Source of the DNA: Clostridia bacterium | Lineage (GTDB): Bacteria > Bacillota > Clostridia > Saccharofermentanales > Saccharofermentanaceae | Direction: 5' to 3' | Assembly: GCA_017881645.1 (NCBI GenBank) | Contig: JADGQQ010000123.1 | Location: forward strand, 1-13,911 | Length of the DNA: 13,911 bases | Shown here: piece by piece, positions 1 through 7,225 of the stretch | Numbering within the stretch: position 1 is the stretch's first letter | Layout: the number at the start of each line of letters is the position of its first letter | Notes under the pieces: model-generated | The model's database searches: none | The model's input: only the letters and a program-made list of their open reading frames with translations | What the model was told of the DNA's origin: nothing | Translations under genes and position numbers: made by a program

Positions 1-1
1 A

Positions 2-1570
2 ACAGTCATCGGAAGATCTTCTTCCTGCGATATTCATTTCAAAAGCCGGCTGATCGCCAAACGACACGCCATTGTGTATCTGTACAACGGTGAATGGTTT
101 GTCCGGGCCACGGCAGCGAAGATTCCTATCTATGTCAACAATGTTCAAATCACAAATTCAACTTCTCTGAATAATCGTGATGTCATCGGTATCGGCGAAG
201 CATCCGTAGTCTTTGTGAATGAACAGCAGTCTGCAAATGAAGCAAAACTGGACTACGTGCCCTATACGGAAATTCCTTACTATCCCAAAAAACTTTCGCG
301 GCCAAAATTGTTAACGGCTTATCTTACCGTGAATCTTTTCACGGTAATGAGCGGTCTTCTTATTATGACAATGATTCCCGGAAAGCAAAAAGAAGCCGTT
401 ACAATGATTGGCTCTTCCTTTCTTTTGTTTTTTTGCATTACGAATCTTTACTATTTCCTTTTGCCTCTGTTTCTGAAAAACCTTGACCGGGTTCTGATGC
501 TGATCATTATGCAGCTTTCCGTCATTGGCATGCTGTTTCAGGCGCGGCTGCAGCTGATTGCAGAAATGAACACTCCGTCAACAGCAGATCAGCAAATTCA
601 TTTTTTGTATTCGCAGGGGCTCTCCATACTGATTGCATTTCTGCTTTTGCCGGTTATTGCAGCGATTGTCGCCCGCACCCACTGGCTCGAAAGAACTGGT
701 ACTGCATGCGCCGTTATTACACCTGTTCTCTTAATTATCACACTGATTTTCGGAAAAGGTGCCGACGCGCATGGGGCGGCTCTCTGGATATCCGTCGGAG
801 GAATGTCCATTCAATTAACGGAATTTGCAAAAATTACCTATTTAATCGTCTTGGCCGGGTTTTTTAAGAATCGCGCGTCCCGCCGCAGTCAATATATTTT
901 TGCAGGATGGGCCGCATTCGTATTTCTCTTGATTTTTATGCTTCCGGATTTGGGATCGGCCATGATTCTTCTTCCAACGACTCTTGTTGTGTACGTAGTC
1001 ATGACATCAGAATACCTGACGACTCTTGTTATCCTCCTGTCCGGAACATTCCTTGGCGCAGTGTCATTCGCATTTTTCCCGCATGTACAGCGAAGAATTT
1101 CAGGGTGGACAACGCTCTGGTATCAGGTGAATGACAATAACCGGCAGATTGTATATGGTCTTCAGGCGATTGCCCGCGGCGGTCTTTTTGGAAGAGGGGT
1201 TGGCAACGGGAGTCCGGGAGGTATCCCTTTGGCTTCATCGGATATGGTTTTTTCGATTATATGTGAAGAACTCGGATTGGTGACCGGGTTGTGTATTGTC
1301 CTTATTTTTATCATCGTATGGCTGAGAGCTGCAAAAATTACCGTCACATCTCATGACGGCTATTCTTCAAGCCTTGCATTGGGAATCGGTACGCTTGCGT
1401 TTGTAGAAGCTGCGATTGTTATTTCCGGTGTCACTGGATTAGTGCCTTTGACGGGAGCTACGCTTCCTTTGATTGCACGAGGCGGAAGTTCTGTACTTAC
1501 GATTATTATTCTCTTCTCTATTCTGCTCGGTCTTTCCGCACGCCGCGAGAAAGGGGAATATCATTTATGA
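2..1570 (+). CDS. FHA domain fused to RodA/FtsW/SpoVE (SEDS) peptidoglycan glycosyltransferase, 5' truncated by window
   Basis: The open frame runs from the window edge (first full codon at base 2), so the true start lies outside; 522 residues are visible. A GTG at 74 would begin in mid-domain and is not the start. Residues 1 to about 75 are the larger part of an FHA domain: GRSSSCDI at 4-11, AKRHA at 19-23, then YVNN and a final strand pattern (DVIGIGEASVVF). After a short linker come about 10-12 hydrophobic segments carrying SEDS hallmarks: ALWISVGGMSIQLTEFAKI near 260-278, PDLGSA at 315-320, SSDMVFSIICEELG at 412-425 with the expected essential Asp at 414, and TGLVPLTGATLPLIARGGSS at 478-497. 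SEDS proteins polymerise lipid II into glycan strands with a class B PBP partner, which is the next gene (ATGA overlap). A cytoplasmic N-terminal FHA domain implies control by a phosphothreonine protein. Certain as a SEDS protein; whether it serves elongation, division or sporulation cannot be decided. Confidence 0.95.
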   Translation, partial: TVIGRSSSCDIHFKSRLIAKRHAIVYLYNGEWFVRATAAKIPIYVNNVQITNSTSLNNRDVIGIGEASVVFVNEQQSANEAKLDYVPYTEIPYYPKKLSRPKLLTAYLTVNLFTVMSGLLIMTMIPGKQKEAVTMIGSSFLLFFCITNLYYFLLPLFLKNLDRVLMLIIMQLSVIGMLFQARLQLIAEMNTPSTADQQIHFLYSQGLSILIAFLLLPVIAAIVARTHWLERTGTACAVITPVLLIITLIFGKGADAHGAALWISVGGMSIQLTEFAKITYLIVLAGFFKNRASRRSQYIFAGWAAFVFLLIFMLPDLGSAMILLPTTLVVYVVMTSEYLTTLVILLSGTFLGAVSFAFFPHVQRRISGWTTLWYQVNDNNRQIVYGLQAIARGGLFGRGVGNGSPGGIPLASSDMVFSIICEELGLVTGLCIVLIFIIVWLRAAKITVTSHDGYSSSLALGIGTLAFVEAAIVISGVTGLVPLTGATLPLIARGGSSVLTIIILFSILLGLSARREKGEYHL

Positions 1571-2967
1571 AATTACTGATGCGAAATCTAAAAATCGTTC
1601 TGACGGTTTTTGTATGCGTATCTCTTTCCCTGCTGATCGGGTTATCTTTTCAGCAGTACAGGAGCAGAACCGAATTGTTTGTTGCGGCAGGAGAAAACAA
1701 GGAATCCCTGAAAAGCAGATATGCAAATGCCGGAACGATTTTTGATACCCACGGAACTGTTCTTGCTAACAGCATAGACGGCACTCGCCTTTATTGTTCG
1801 GATCCGGTCATGGCCGAAGCAGTGCTTCATATTGTAGGTGATTACACGCACAATATCGGGAACACGATCGAGTCAACCTATCAGGATGTTCTCATGGGCA
1901 ACGGCAGGAATGTTTTCAGACAGCTGCTTCTTGATTTTCAAGGAAAAGGCTTGTCGGGAGACGATATTACGCTGACCGTCAGCGGAGATTTGTCAAAGAA
2001 AGCCTATGAACTGCTGGACGGCCGGAAAGGTTCGATCGTTCTCTTAAATTACAAAACCGGAGCCGTAATCACGGCGGTAAGCTCGCCGAGTACAAGTCCC
2101 GATTCGGTTATTCAATATAAAGATATTCCGGATTCTTCCCTTTTTAACCGGGCACTTTTCGGATCCTATGCACCGGGCTCGACATTCAAAATCATCACAA
2201 CGGCAGCCTATCTGGCTTCTCCCGCCTTTGATCCGGCTGTGACGGTCGATTGCGCGGCGGAATCTACTGTGGACCCCTTTGGTGCAAGCGAAACGGGGAG
2301 CGGCCATGGCCTCGTTGATTTGCAGTCGGCATTTGCCAGATCGTGTAATGTATTCTTCGGACAGATCGGCGTTACGGTAGGACGTGCAGATCTGGAAAAG
2401 GAAGCCCATCTTATGGGATACGGTGATAAGTTTTCCCTTGACCGCCTGCAGGTTCTTCCCGGCAAAATTGAGATTCCAGATAATATTTCAACGCTTTCCT
2501 GGATATCTATCGGACAACCCGTAGCCAACAGCACTCTATATACAACACCGCTGCAAATGGCAATGATTGCCGGTGCGATTGGGAACGGCGGAGTTATGCA
2601 GGAACCTCATATCATAAAATACTTTACATCACCCATCGGCGAAAAATACAACAAAATGCAGATTACACCCGCAAAAACCCTGTTGGACAGGAATACTGCG
2701 GATATAGTCGAACAGCTGATGATTGGAGTCGTAACCAACGGTACCGGGAAAACAGCCGGTTTGGAAGGATATACCGTAGCCGCCAAAACAGGTACGGTTC
2801 AAGTATCCGGACAGGCAAACAATGCACTCTGTGTGGCCTATATCGCGGACGATGCCATGCCATATGCCATTGCAGTTATTGTTGAAGAAGGCGGTGCCGG
2901 CGGCACAACGGCAGCTCCGCTGGCAGGTCTTATGCTGCAGGCTGTCGTGGACGAAAATAATTCCTGA
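1567..2967 (+). CDS. Class B penicillin-binding protein (peptidoglycan D,D-transpeptidase, PbpA-like)
   Basis: 466 residues. The ATG overlaps the stop of the SEDS gene by four bases, with AAGGGGA about 9 bases upstream, so the two are translationally coupled. A single N-terminal membrane anchor lies at about 9-28. A short dimerisation-type region follows, beginning with the AGTIFDTHGTVLA motif at 55-67. The transpeptidase domain has all three catalytic motifs: SxxK at S205-K208 (APGSTFKI), SxN at S259-N261 (ARSCNVFF) and KTG at 407-409 (AAKTGTVQ). It lacks a glycosyltransferase domain, which makes it class B. At 466 residues it is short, close to actinobacterial PbpA rather than to PBP2/FtsI proteins with PASTA or long pedestal domains. 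It should cross-link the strands made by the SEDS partner on the outer face of the membrane and be a beta-lactam target. Confidence 0.95.
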   Translation: MKLLMRNLKIVLTVFVCVSLSLLIGLSFQQYRSRTELFVAAGENKESLKSRYANAGTIFDTHGTVLANSIDGTRLYCSDPVMAEAVLHIVGDYTHNIGNTIESTYQDVLMGNGRNVFRQLLLDFQGKGLSGDDITLTVSGDLSKKAYELLDGRKGSIVLLNYKTGAVITAVSSPSTSPDSVIQYKDIPDSSLFNRALFGSYAPGSTFKIITTAAYLASPAFDPAVTVDCAAESTVDPFGASETGSGHGLVDLQSAFARSCNVFFGQIGVTVGRADLEKEAHLMGYGDKFSLDRLQVLPGKIEIPDNISTLSWISIGQPVANSTLYTTPLQMAMIAGAIGNGGVMQEPHIIKYFTSPIGEKYNKMQITPAKTLLDRNTADIVEQLMIGVVTNGTGKTAGLEGYTVAAKTGTVQVSGQANNALCVAYIADDAMPYAIAVIVEEGGAGGTTAAPLAGLMLQAVVDENNS

Positions 2968-2988
2968 ATATGCGAATCCGAGAAAATA

Positions 2989-3375
2989 CTATTTCTTCGG
3001 CGGTGACTTTTTGCTCTTTTTTGTTGTCTTCTCTACCGTCACTCCCGGCACGGATGCAGATTTGGCAAGCGTTGAAATGTCTTCAAATTGATCTGCGCTA
3101 CTCAGTTCTGCAGATTCAGTCTGGTCATCTTTGATCTTCTCTTCCTTTGCTATCGCTACGGCAAGCTTCTGCATCTCTTTTTTAATCGTATTCAATTCCG
3201 CACCAAATTGCGGCCTTGGATCGACCGTAGGAAAACGTGCCGACTTCTTCATTTCAGATTCATAGTTCTCAATTTGAGACTCATCCGTAAAATCAGCTGC
3301 GGCCATTTGAATTTCCTCAATGTCCGGAACAAGAACCGTTGAATGAATTTCATACCTTCTATTCTTCTTTTCCAT
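2989..3375 (-). CDS. Small charged protein of unknown function, last gene of the kinase-VWA-phosphatase operon
   Basis: 128 residues; I do not recognise a family. The ATG at 3375 has an AAAGGA ribosome binding site about 8 bases upstream, and the gene starts 13 bases after the phosphatase stop, so it is almost certainly in the same operon. There is no signal peptide or membrane segment. Residues about 56-82 look like one amphipathic helix (FGAELNTIKKEMQKLAVAI) that could form a coiled coil. An acidic, Ser/Thr-rich stretch follows (83-105). The C-terminal tail is very lysine-rich (KTTKKSKKSPPKK). Thr and Ser are frequent, including pairs in TVEKTTKK. By position it could be a kinase substrate or an adaptor read by the FHA domain of the convergent SEDS protein; that is inference only. 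Confidence 0.8.
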   Translation of the reverse strand: MEKKNRRYEIHSTVLVPDIEEIQMAAADFTDESQIENYESEMKKSARFPTVDPRPQFGAELNTIKKEMQKLAVAIAKEEKIKDDQTESAELSSADQFEDISTLAKSASVPGVTVEKTTKKSKKSPPKK

Positions 3376-3388
3376 ATTTTCGTTCCTT

Positions 3389-4480
3389 TCAAATGTATTT
3401 GAAAATCAATGCGCCAATCAAAAAGAATATTAGAGCAACTCCAAACCCGACAAATAGAAATACAAGACTCCCTATGGTTTTCGGTTCAGGGTTAATCGTA
3501 TTCTGAGGTTCATTCTCATGCAAATTTTCAGTCGATGTTGTCTGAACAGAGACGTTCTCTTCTGCCTTTTCTTTATCTTTATTTATGGTAATGCCTTGAG
3601 TAACGATCTCTTTTGCTTTTCGGACTCTGGGAAGAATCTCAAGTTGAACTGCCTTCATTTCGTCATTCGTATCACGTAAACAGTACTCTTTGTTTGACGG
3701 AATTCGATCCATATCGGGGATCTTCGTACCCGTTTGGTACAATATACCGATACTTGCATCATCCGACAAAGGACTTATGTCAATAATATAACTCCGAATG
3801 GTCTGCGATAACTGCAGTTCCTTCTCGCCTGTCGGCAAACAAGCTAATTCTGCCAATCTTGCGACTACCGGCATGATAAGCATTTTGGAATGATCATACA
3901 CTAAATCAGACAATCCGTCAGTCATGAGAATATAGGCATGCGCATCGTCCGTAGTCGTTCTTATAATGCGAAGATAATCCTGGGCGTTCGGCAACGTGAT
4001 AAAGAAAGTGCTGGATGCATCTTCTCCGTTCTGCGGCATAGTTACCATCTGAATGCCTGATCCGGTCACTTCTGCAATAATACCGTCGCCTATATGTCCA
4101 AAAATAACTCTTGAGTCCTTAACAGCACAAAAAAGCATTGTAGCTGACATGCAATCCATGCCGGGCAAGGAGTTCTCCTGCGCAAGAATGGTCAATTCAG
4201 ACTGAACGGCCGCCACAATAATACTTCGGACAACGGATTCACGAACATCAAAGAAAAACGCGTCGAAATGACGGACCATCAGGTCGCATATCGTCTGTAC
4301 AACACATTTCGCGCCAAGTTCCGCATGCGTATACTGGCTTGCACCGGCTCCGTCCGAAAGACAGATAACTGACACGTCGTTTTTCGTAACTGAACAGGAT
4401 GAATCTTCACATGGCAATCCCTTGTCACGGTGTTTTCTTCCGGCCAAAGATAATGTTGCCGTCAGTAACTCATGATTCAT
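3389..4480 (-). CDS. PP2C-family Ser/Thr protein phosphatase with C-terminal membrane anchor (TerY-P triad phosphatase)
   Basis: 363 residues. The ATG overlaps the VWA stop by four bases (ATGA), with GGAG about 11 bases upstream. Residues 1-250 hold the PP2C metal-site motifs: GRKHRDKGLPCEDS (E25, D26), SDGAGAS (D43, G44), GHIGDG (D132), MTDGLSD (D188) and DDASIGIL (D240, D241). The initial G-x2-H-x4-G-x-P-C-[EQ]-D pattern is that of the PP2C_2 subgroup rather than of the PstP/PrpC type linked to Hanks kinases. A polar linker of about 85 residues, rich in Glu, Asn and Thr, leads to one membrane helix at about 337-360 that ends at the C-terminus, so the enzyme faces the cytoplasm from the membrane. 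It would remove phosphates placed by the neighbouring kinase. All metal-binding acids are present, so it is likely active. Confidence 0.93.
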   Translation of the reverse strand: MNHELLTATLSLAGRKHRDKGLPCEDSSCSVTKNDVSVICLSDGAGASQYTHAELGAKCVVQTICDLMVRHFDAFFFDVRESVVRSIIVAAVQSELTILAQENSLPGMDCMSATMLFCAVKDSRVIFGHIGDGIIAEVTGSGIQMVTMPQNGEDASSTFFITLPNAQDYLRIIRTTTDDAHAYILMTDGLSDLVYDHSKMLIMPVVARLAELACLPTGEKELQLSQTIRSYIIDISPLSDDASIGILYQTGTKIPDMDRIPSNKEYCLRDTNDEMKAVQLEILPRVRKAKEIVTQGITINKDKEKAEENVSVQTTSTENLHENEPQNTINPEPKTIGSLVFLFVGFGVALIFFLIGALIFKYI

Positions 4481-5220
4481 TCTTTTGCATTCTCCTCAAG
4501 ATATTTGAAAAAATCGTCCAAAGCGACGGATTTCCCCTGCTGCTTGCTGGTCATATCATAGAGAGAATCTTCACGCATTCCGCCGGAAACAATCGATGAA
4601 CTGCTCGACCCGAGAAATTCGAATAGTTTCGAAAACTGAGCAGAAAGAATACTGATCGGTTCAGATCTTTTGTTGGACAATCTTTTTAACAAAGTAAAAT
4701 CAACATTATTTCCAACTCCGATATTGAATACAACCAGTCGTCCGGAACCTTCGAGTTCGCAAACTGCATCAATGGCGCGTTCCATATTCTCCATCGCTTC
4801 ATCACCCTGCGGCGCACCGTCCGTAATGACTACGAGCCAGGGTTGGTAATATTTGATGCCCAGATTCTTATAGCCGTCCTTGCGTGCATTCAGAAGCTCC
4901 AAGGCGGTAAGAATCCCCTCTCCGATCGGCGTCAGACTGGTCGTTGCCTGCACTTTGGGAATCGGCTGCTGCTTGGACAATTTTCCAAAGGGAAGAACAA
5001 TTTCAACCTTACCGCCAAAGGTTACGATACTGATATCCGCCGCTGAACGCGTCTCTTCATTTTCTCGAATAGACGAGAAAAAACTCTGCAGACCATCGTT
5101 CAGTTCTCTGATCGGGTTGCCGGCCATGGATCCGCTGACATCGAGACAGAAACATATCGGCAGACGACGCCTTGTGCTCTTTCCAAAATCTGCTTCTTGA
5201 AATTTAGACTTATTATCCAT
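4477..5220 (-). CDS. TerY/YegL-like von Willebrand factor A domain protein
   Basis: 247 residues from the ATG at 5220, which has GGAGG eight bases upstream. A TTG at 5235 would extend the frame by five codons but overlaps that binding site and is rejected. The whole protein is one VWA domain. The MIDAS metal site is intact: CLDVSGSMAG (D27, S29, S31), TPIGEGI (T97) and VITDGAPQGDE (D134). There is no signal peptide or membrane helix, so it is cytoplasmic. The family (TerY, E. coli YegL) is found with a PP2C phosphatase and a kinase in the TerY-P triad, where the metal-dependent VWA domain is thought to act as a binding or scaffold subunit. Here it lies 16 bases after the kinase stop and overlaps the phosphatase start, giving exactly that set. 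Confidence 0.93.
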   Translation of the reverse strand: MDNKSKFQEADFGKSTRRRLPICFCLDVSGSMAGNPIRELNDGLQSFFSSIRENEETRSAADISIVTFGGKVEIVLPFGKLSKQQPIPKVQATTSLTPIGEGILTALELLNARKDGYKNLGIKYYQPWLVVITDGAPQGDEAMENMERAIDAVCELEGSGRLVVFNIGVGNNVDFTLLKRLSNKRSEPISILSAQFSKLFEFLGSSSSSIVSGGMREDSLYDMTSKQQGKSVALDDFFKYLEENAKE

Positions 5221-5228
5221 TACATAAA

Positions 5229-5233
5229 CCTCC
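5229..5233 (-). promoter_or_regulatory. Ribosome binding site deciding the VWA start
   Basis: GGAGG on the minus strand, eight bases before the ATG at 5220. It excludes the upstream in-frame TTG (5235), which would lie inside the site. It sits just downstream of the kinase stop codon. Confidence 0.75.
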
Positions 5234-5236
5234 AAA

Positions 5237-7072
5237 TCATATCGAACATTTGTATAGAAGGATAAGAATAGCCGCGAGTAAAATAATCAAAACCAATAGA
5301 CGTATTCTCTTTCGTGCTCTGAAACGCGCTTTCGACTTTTCATCTTTATGAACCAGTGTAGTTCCTGATGTTTGAACTGCAGGAGAACCGGCTTCAGCTT
5401 GCATCTTTTGCTGAACAATTTTTATGTTCTCACTATTTTCAATCTGCATCAATTTATCTTGATTAACGAAAGCAACTCCGATTCTTTTTCCATTGTACAT
5501 CACGCGTTCCGGTGTGACTATGGTTTTTTCATTATTAGATAAAGGTGCTTCAGGAGCATGTATTATGGCTTCTTTGATCGATTTTTTATATGTTGATTTG
5601 ATCTCATCCGGCAGAACAATTTCGGGTTCGGCATACGGAAAAATGGAATAATATTCCGGATCCTCAAATTCCTTCGACATAAGCCGGTCTCTGTAAGACA
5701 GTAAAGAAGCATACCATGCGATTGTTTCAAATCGTTTGCCGTCAGAAAATGCTCTGCAGAACATGTTCTGCACGTTCGGAGGCAAAACTTCCCATATTTT
5801 ATCGTAGCCGCCCAATGGAATGCCGGAATCATCTTTGCTCTTCATCGTGTACGGGAATGAACGGGAAGCAATTTCTTCCCGGAGTGTCTCGTGGCCTTCT
5901 CTCTGGTTATATGGATGCTGACCGCAGAACAGCATGGAAAACGCAAGAATACCGCAGGAATAATCCTCATGTGATGGCTCTCTGAGAAATGAAGAGAACG
6001 AATGATCCCATAGTTCCGGCGGCGTAAAATCTTCGGTTCCGACCGGACATGGAAGGTCTTCAAGCTGCACGCTGTCCATGTCAATCAGATAAATTTCCGT
6101 AGGGCTCTTAATCATTATATTCTTAAGCTGAAGATCCCCTATCAGGATTCCATACAGATGAAGATAAACGATTCTCTCAAGAACCTGGCAAGCGGCCTGT
6201 GTGACACTGGATCTGTTCCATTCGGGAAAACGATCGGATATAGCGTCCGGTCCGTCAAAAACAGTACTCAGCGTATACCGCTGAGCGGTTGGCATGATAA
6301 ATCCGACAGGTTCTTTTTGAGAGTTAAACAGCAGATTTGTCGGCCAGCAGATGCCTTTAGCCCGAAGACCCATCTGAGTCATGCGTGTTAGCTTCATCCA
6401 GCGAAGCGGGGTCATCACGCCGCGATGGTATATTTTAGCGACTATATTTGCATCTTTGGTTCGAAAAACGAGTCCTTCGGCTCCGGTATTGATCTTCTCT
6501 GTAAGAACGACTTCGCCGCCCTCCTCAGTAAATACGGAATCTCCGACATTACAATACGTTGACACATCCAGATAATCCGAAGAAGAAGAAACTGAATTTA
6601 CATTTGTCTTTTTGATTGAGTTCACATATTCAGCCGCGTGTGTAACTATTTCAATATTCGATCCATTGCAAATAAGTAATGACGCTTCCCCTTCTAATTT
6701 CGCAGAACGAAGCTGATGAAGAATCGGAGCATTCTTACCTGTAATCAGACACGCATTTTTGTCTTTTATGTAGGATGGTAAAACCGTGAACAAAGACATG
6801 GCGTCATCAACCTGAAGCAACCCGGCCTGCCGAAGTCGCGCAAGAAAACTTTCGGCGTTTTCGATGAGCAATTTATCTGCATCACTTTTGGCATGCAGAA
6901 CACAAATGTGATAGTACTTAAAAGATGAACTGACAATAATCTGAATATTTTGTTCAACAACAACATCGGCCAGTTCATTCAAATCCGGGAATCTTCCCAA
7001 TTCAAAAAAAGCAGGATAATCAAAAAGAATGGCCCTGATATTTTCCAATCTGTTTGTCCATACGTTCATCAT
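5237..7072 (-). CDS. Ser/Thr protein kinase-like protein (YegI-type, TerY-P triad) with novel N-terminal domain and C-terminal membrane anchor
   Basis: 611 residues from the ATG at 7072, with AGAAGG six bases upstream; a second ATG follows at 7069. An upstream TTG (7126) would add 18 residues without a binding site. Residues about 9-147 form an alternating strand/helix region I do not recognise (ILFDYPAFFELG, QNIQIIVSSS, ACLITGKNAPIL); a divergent PIN-like fold is possible but unproven. A serine-rich linker follows. The kinase domain (about 188-460) has a glycine loop INTGAEGLVF (194-203), Lys213 (VAKIYH), catalytic loop IGDLQLKN (D313, N318) in place of HRD, metal motif LIDMDSVQ (D331) in place of DFG, and FTPPEL for APE. 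These variants resemble the YegI-type kinases as I know them, and the catalytic residues are kept, so activity is likely. A polar linker and a basic stretch (RFRARKRIR) precede one C-terminal helix at 591-609, placing the kinase on the cytoplasmic face. Confidence 0.9.
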   Translation of the reverse strand: MMNVWTNRLENIRAILFDYPAFFELGRFPDLNELADVVVEQNIQIIVSSSFKYYHICVLHAKSDADKLLIENAESFLARLRQAGLLQVDDAMSLFTVLPSYIKDKNACLITGKNAPILHQLRSAKLEGEASLLICNGSNIEIVTHAAEYVNSIKKTNVNSVSSSSDYLDVSTYCNVGDSVFTEEGGEVVLTEKINTGAEGLVFRTKDANIVAKIYHRGVMTPLRWMKLTRMTQMGLRAKGICWPTNLLFNSQKEPVGFIMPTAQRYTLSTVFDGPDAISDRFPEWNRSSVTQAACQVLERIVYLHLYGILIGDLQLKNIMIKSPTEIYLIDMDSVQLEDLPCPVGTEDFTPPELWDHSFSSFLREPSHEDYSCGILAFSMLFCGQHPYNQREGHETLREEIASRSFPYTMKSKDDSGIPLGGYDKIWEVLPPNVQNMFCRAFSDGKRFETIAWYASLLSYRDRLMSKEFEDPEYYSIFPYAEPEIVLPDEIKSTYKKSIKEAIIHAPEAPLSNNEKTIVTPERVMYNGKRIGVAFVNQDKLMQIENSENIKIVQQKMQAEAGSPAVQTSGTTLVHKDEKSKARFRARKRIRLLVLIILLAAILILLYKCSI

Positions 7073-7078
7073 ATTTGT

Positions 7079-7084
7079 CCTTCT
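7079..7084 (-). promoter_or_regulatory. Ribosome binding site deciding the kinase start
   Basis: AGAAGG on the minus strand, six bases before the ATG at 7072 (nine before the ATG at 7069). No comparable site precedes the longer TTG start at 7126. Confidence 0.6.
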
Positions 7085-7103
7085 GCGATTCATCACTTTT
7101 CGA

Positions 7104-7109
7104 ATTATA
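7104..7109 (-). promoter_or_regulatory. Candidate -10 element for the kinase-VWA-phosphatase operon
   Basis: A consensus TATAAT lies on the minus strand about 32 bases upstream of the kinase ATG, in the only gap (7073-7225) before this operon. I find no convincing -35 hexamer at 16-18 bases; a TTGACT sits too far upstream. The gap is AT-rich, so a chance match is possible. The rest of the gap holds no gene. Confidence 0.3.
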
Positions 7110-7225
7110 TACAAATAGTAACGCAATTCTCAGAGCTATACAAGTCAAATGATATATACTTATTAGAATATGTTAACGAATGTGCGACGCTTTTGTAATA
7201 GTTAAGAATATTTAATGAATGCAGT

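Noticed and set aside
2044..2534. Longer minus-strand open frames opposite the PBP gene
   Set aside because: They lie antisense to a well-conserved coding sequence, have no recognisable motifs and no ribosome binding sites; they are shadows of the real gene.
2978..3000. Stem CCGAGAAA / TTTCTTCGG between the convergent PBP and small-protein genes as a terminator
   Set aside because: The stem has a bulged base, is AT-rich in its upper half, overlaps the end of the minus-strand gene, and the nearest T run is several bases away; too weak to call.
2..7072. Tellurite-resistance (ter) operon, because of the TerY-like VWA, PP2C and kinase genes
   Set aside because: No TerD/TerB/TerC/TerZ genes are visible; only the triad part is present, beside cell-wall genes.
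7073..7225. Terminator after lysA, from the AATATTCTTAAC / GTTAACATATT partial inverted repeat
   Set aside because: The stem has mismatches, a loop of more than 20 bases and no following T tract in a very AT-rich region.
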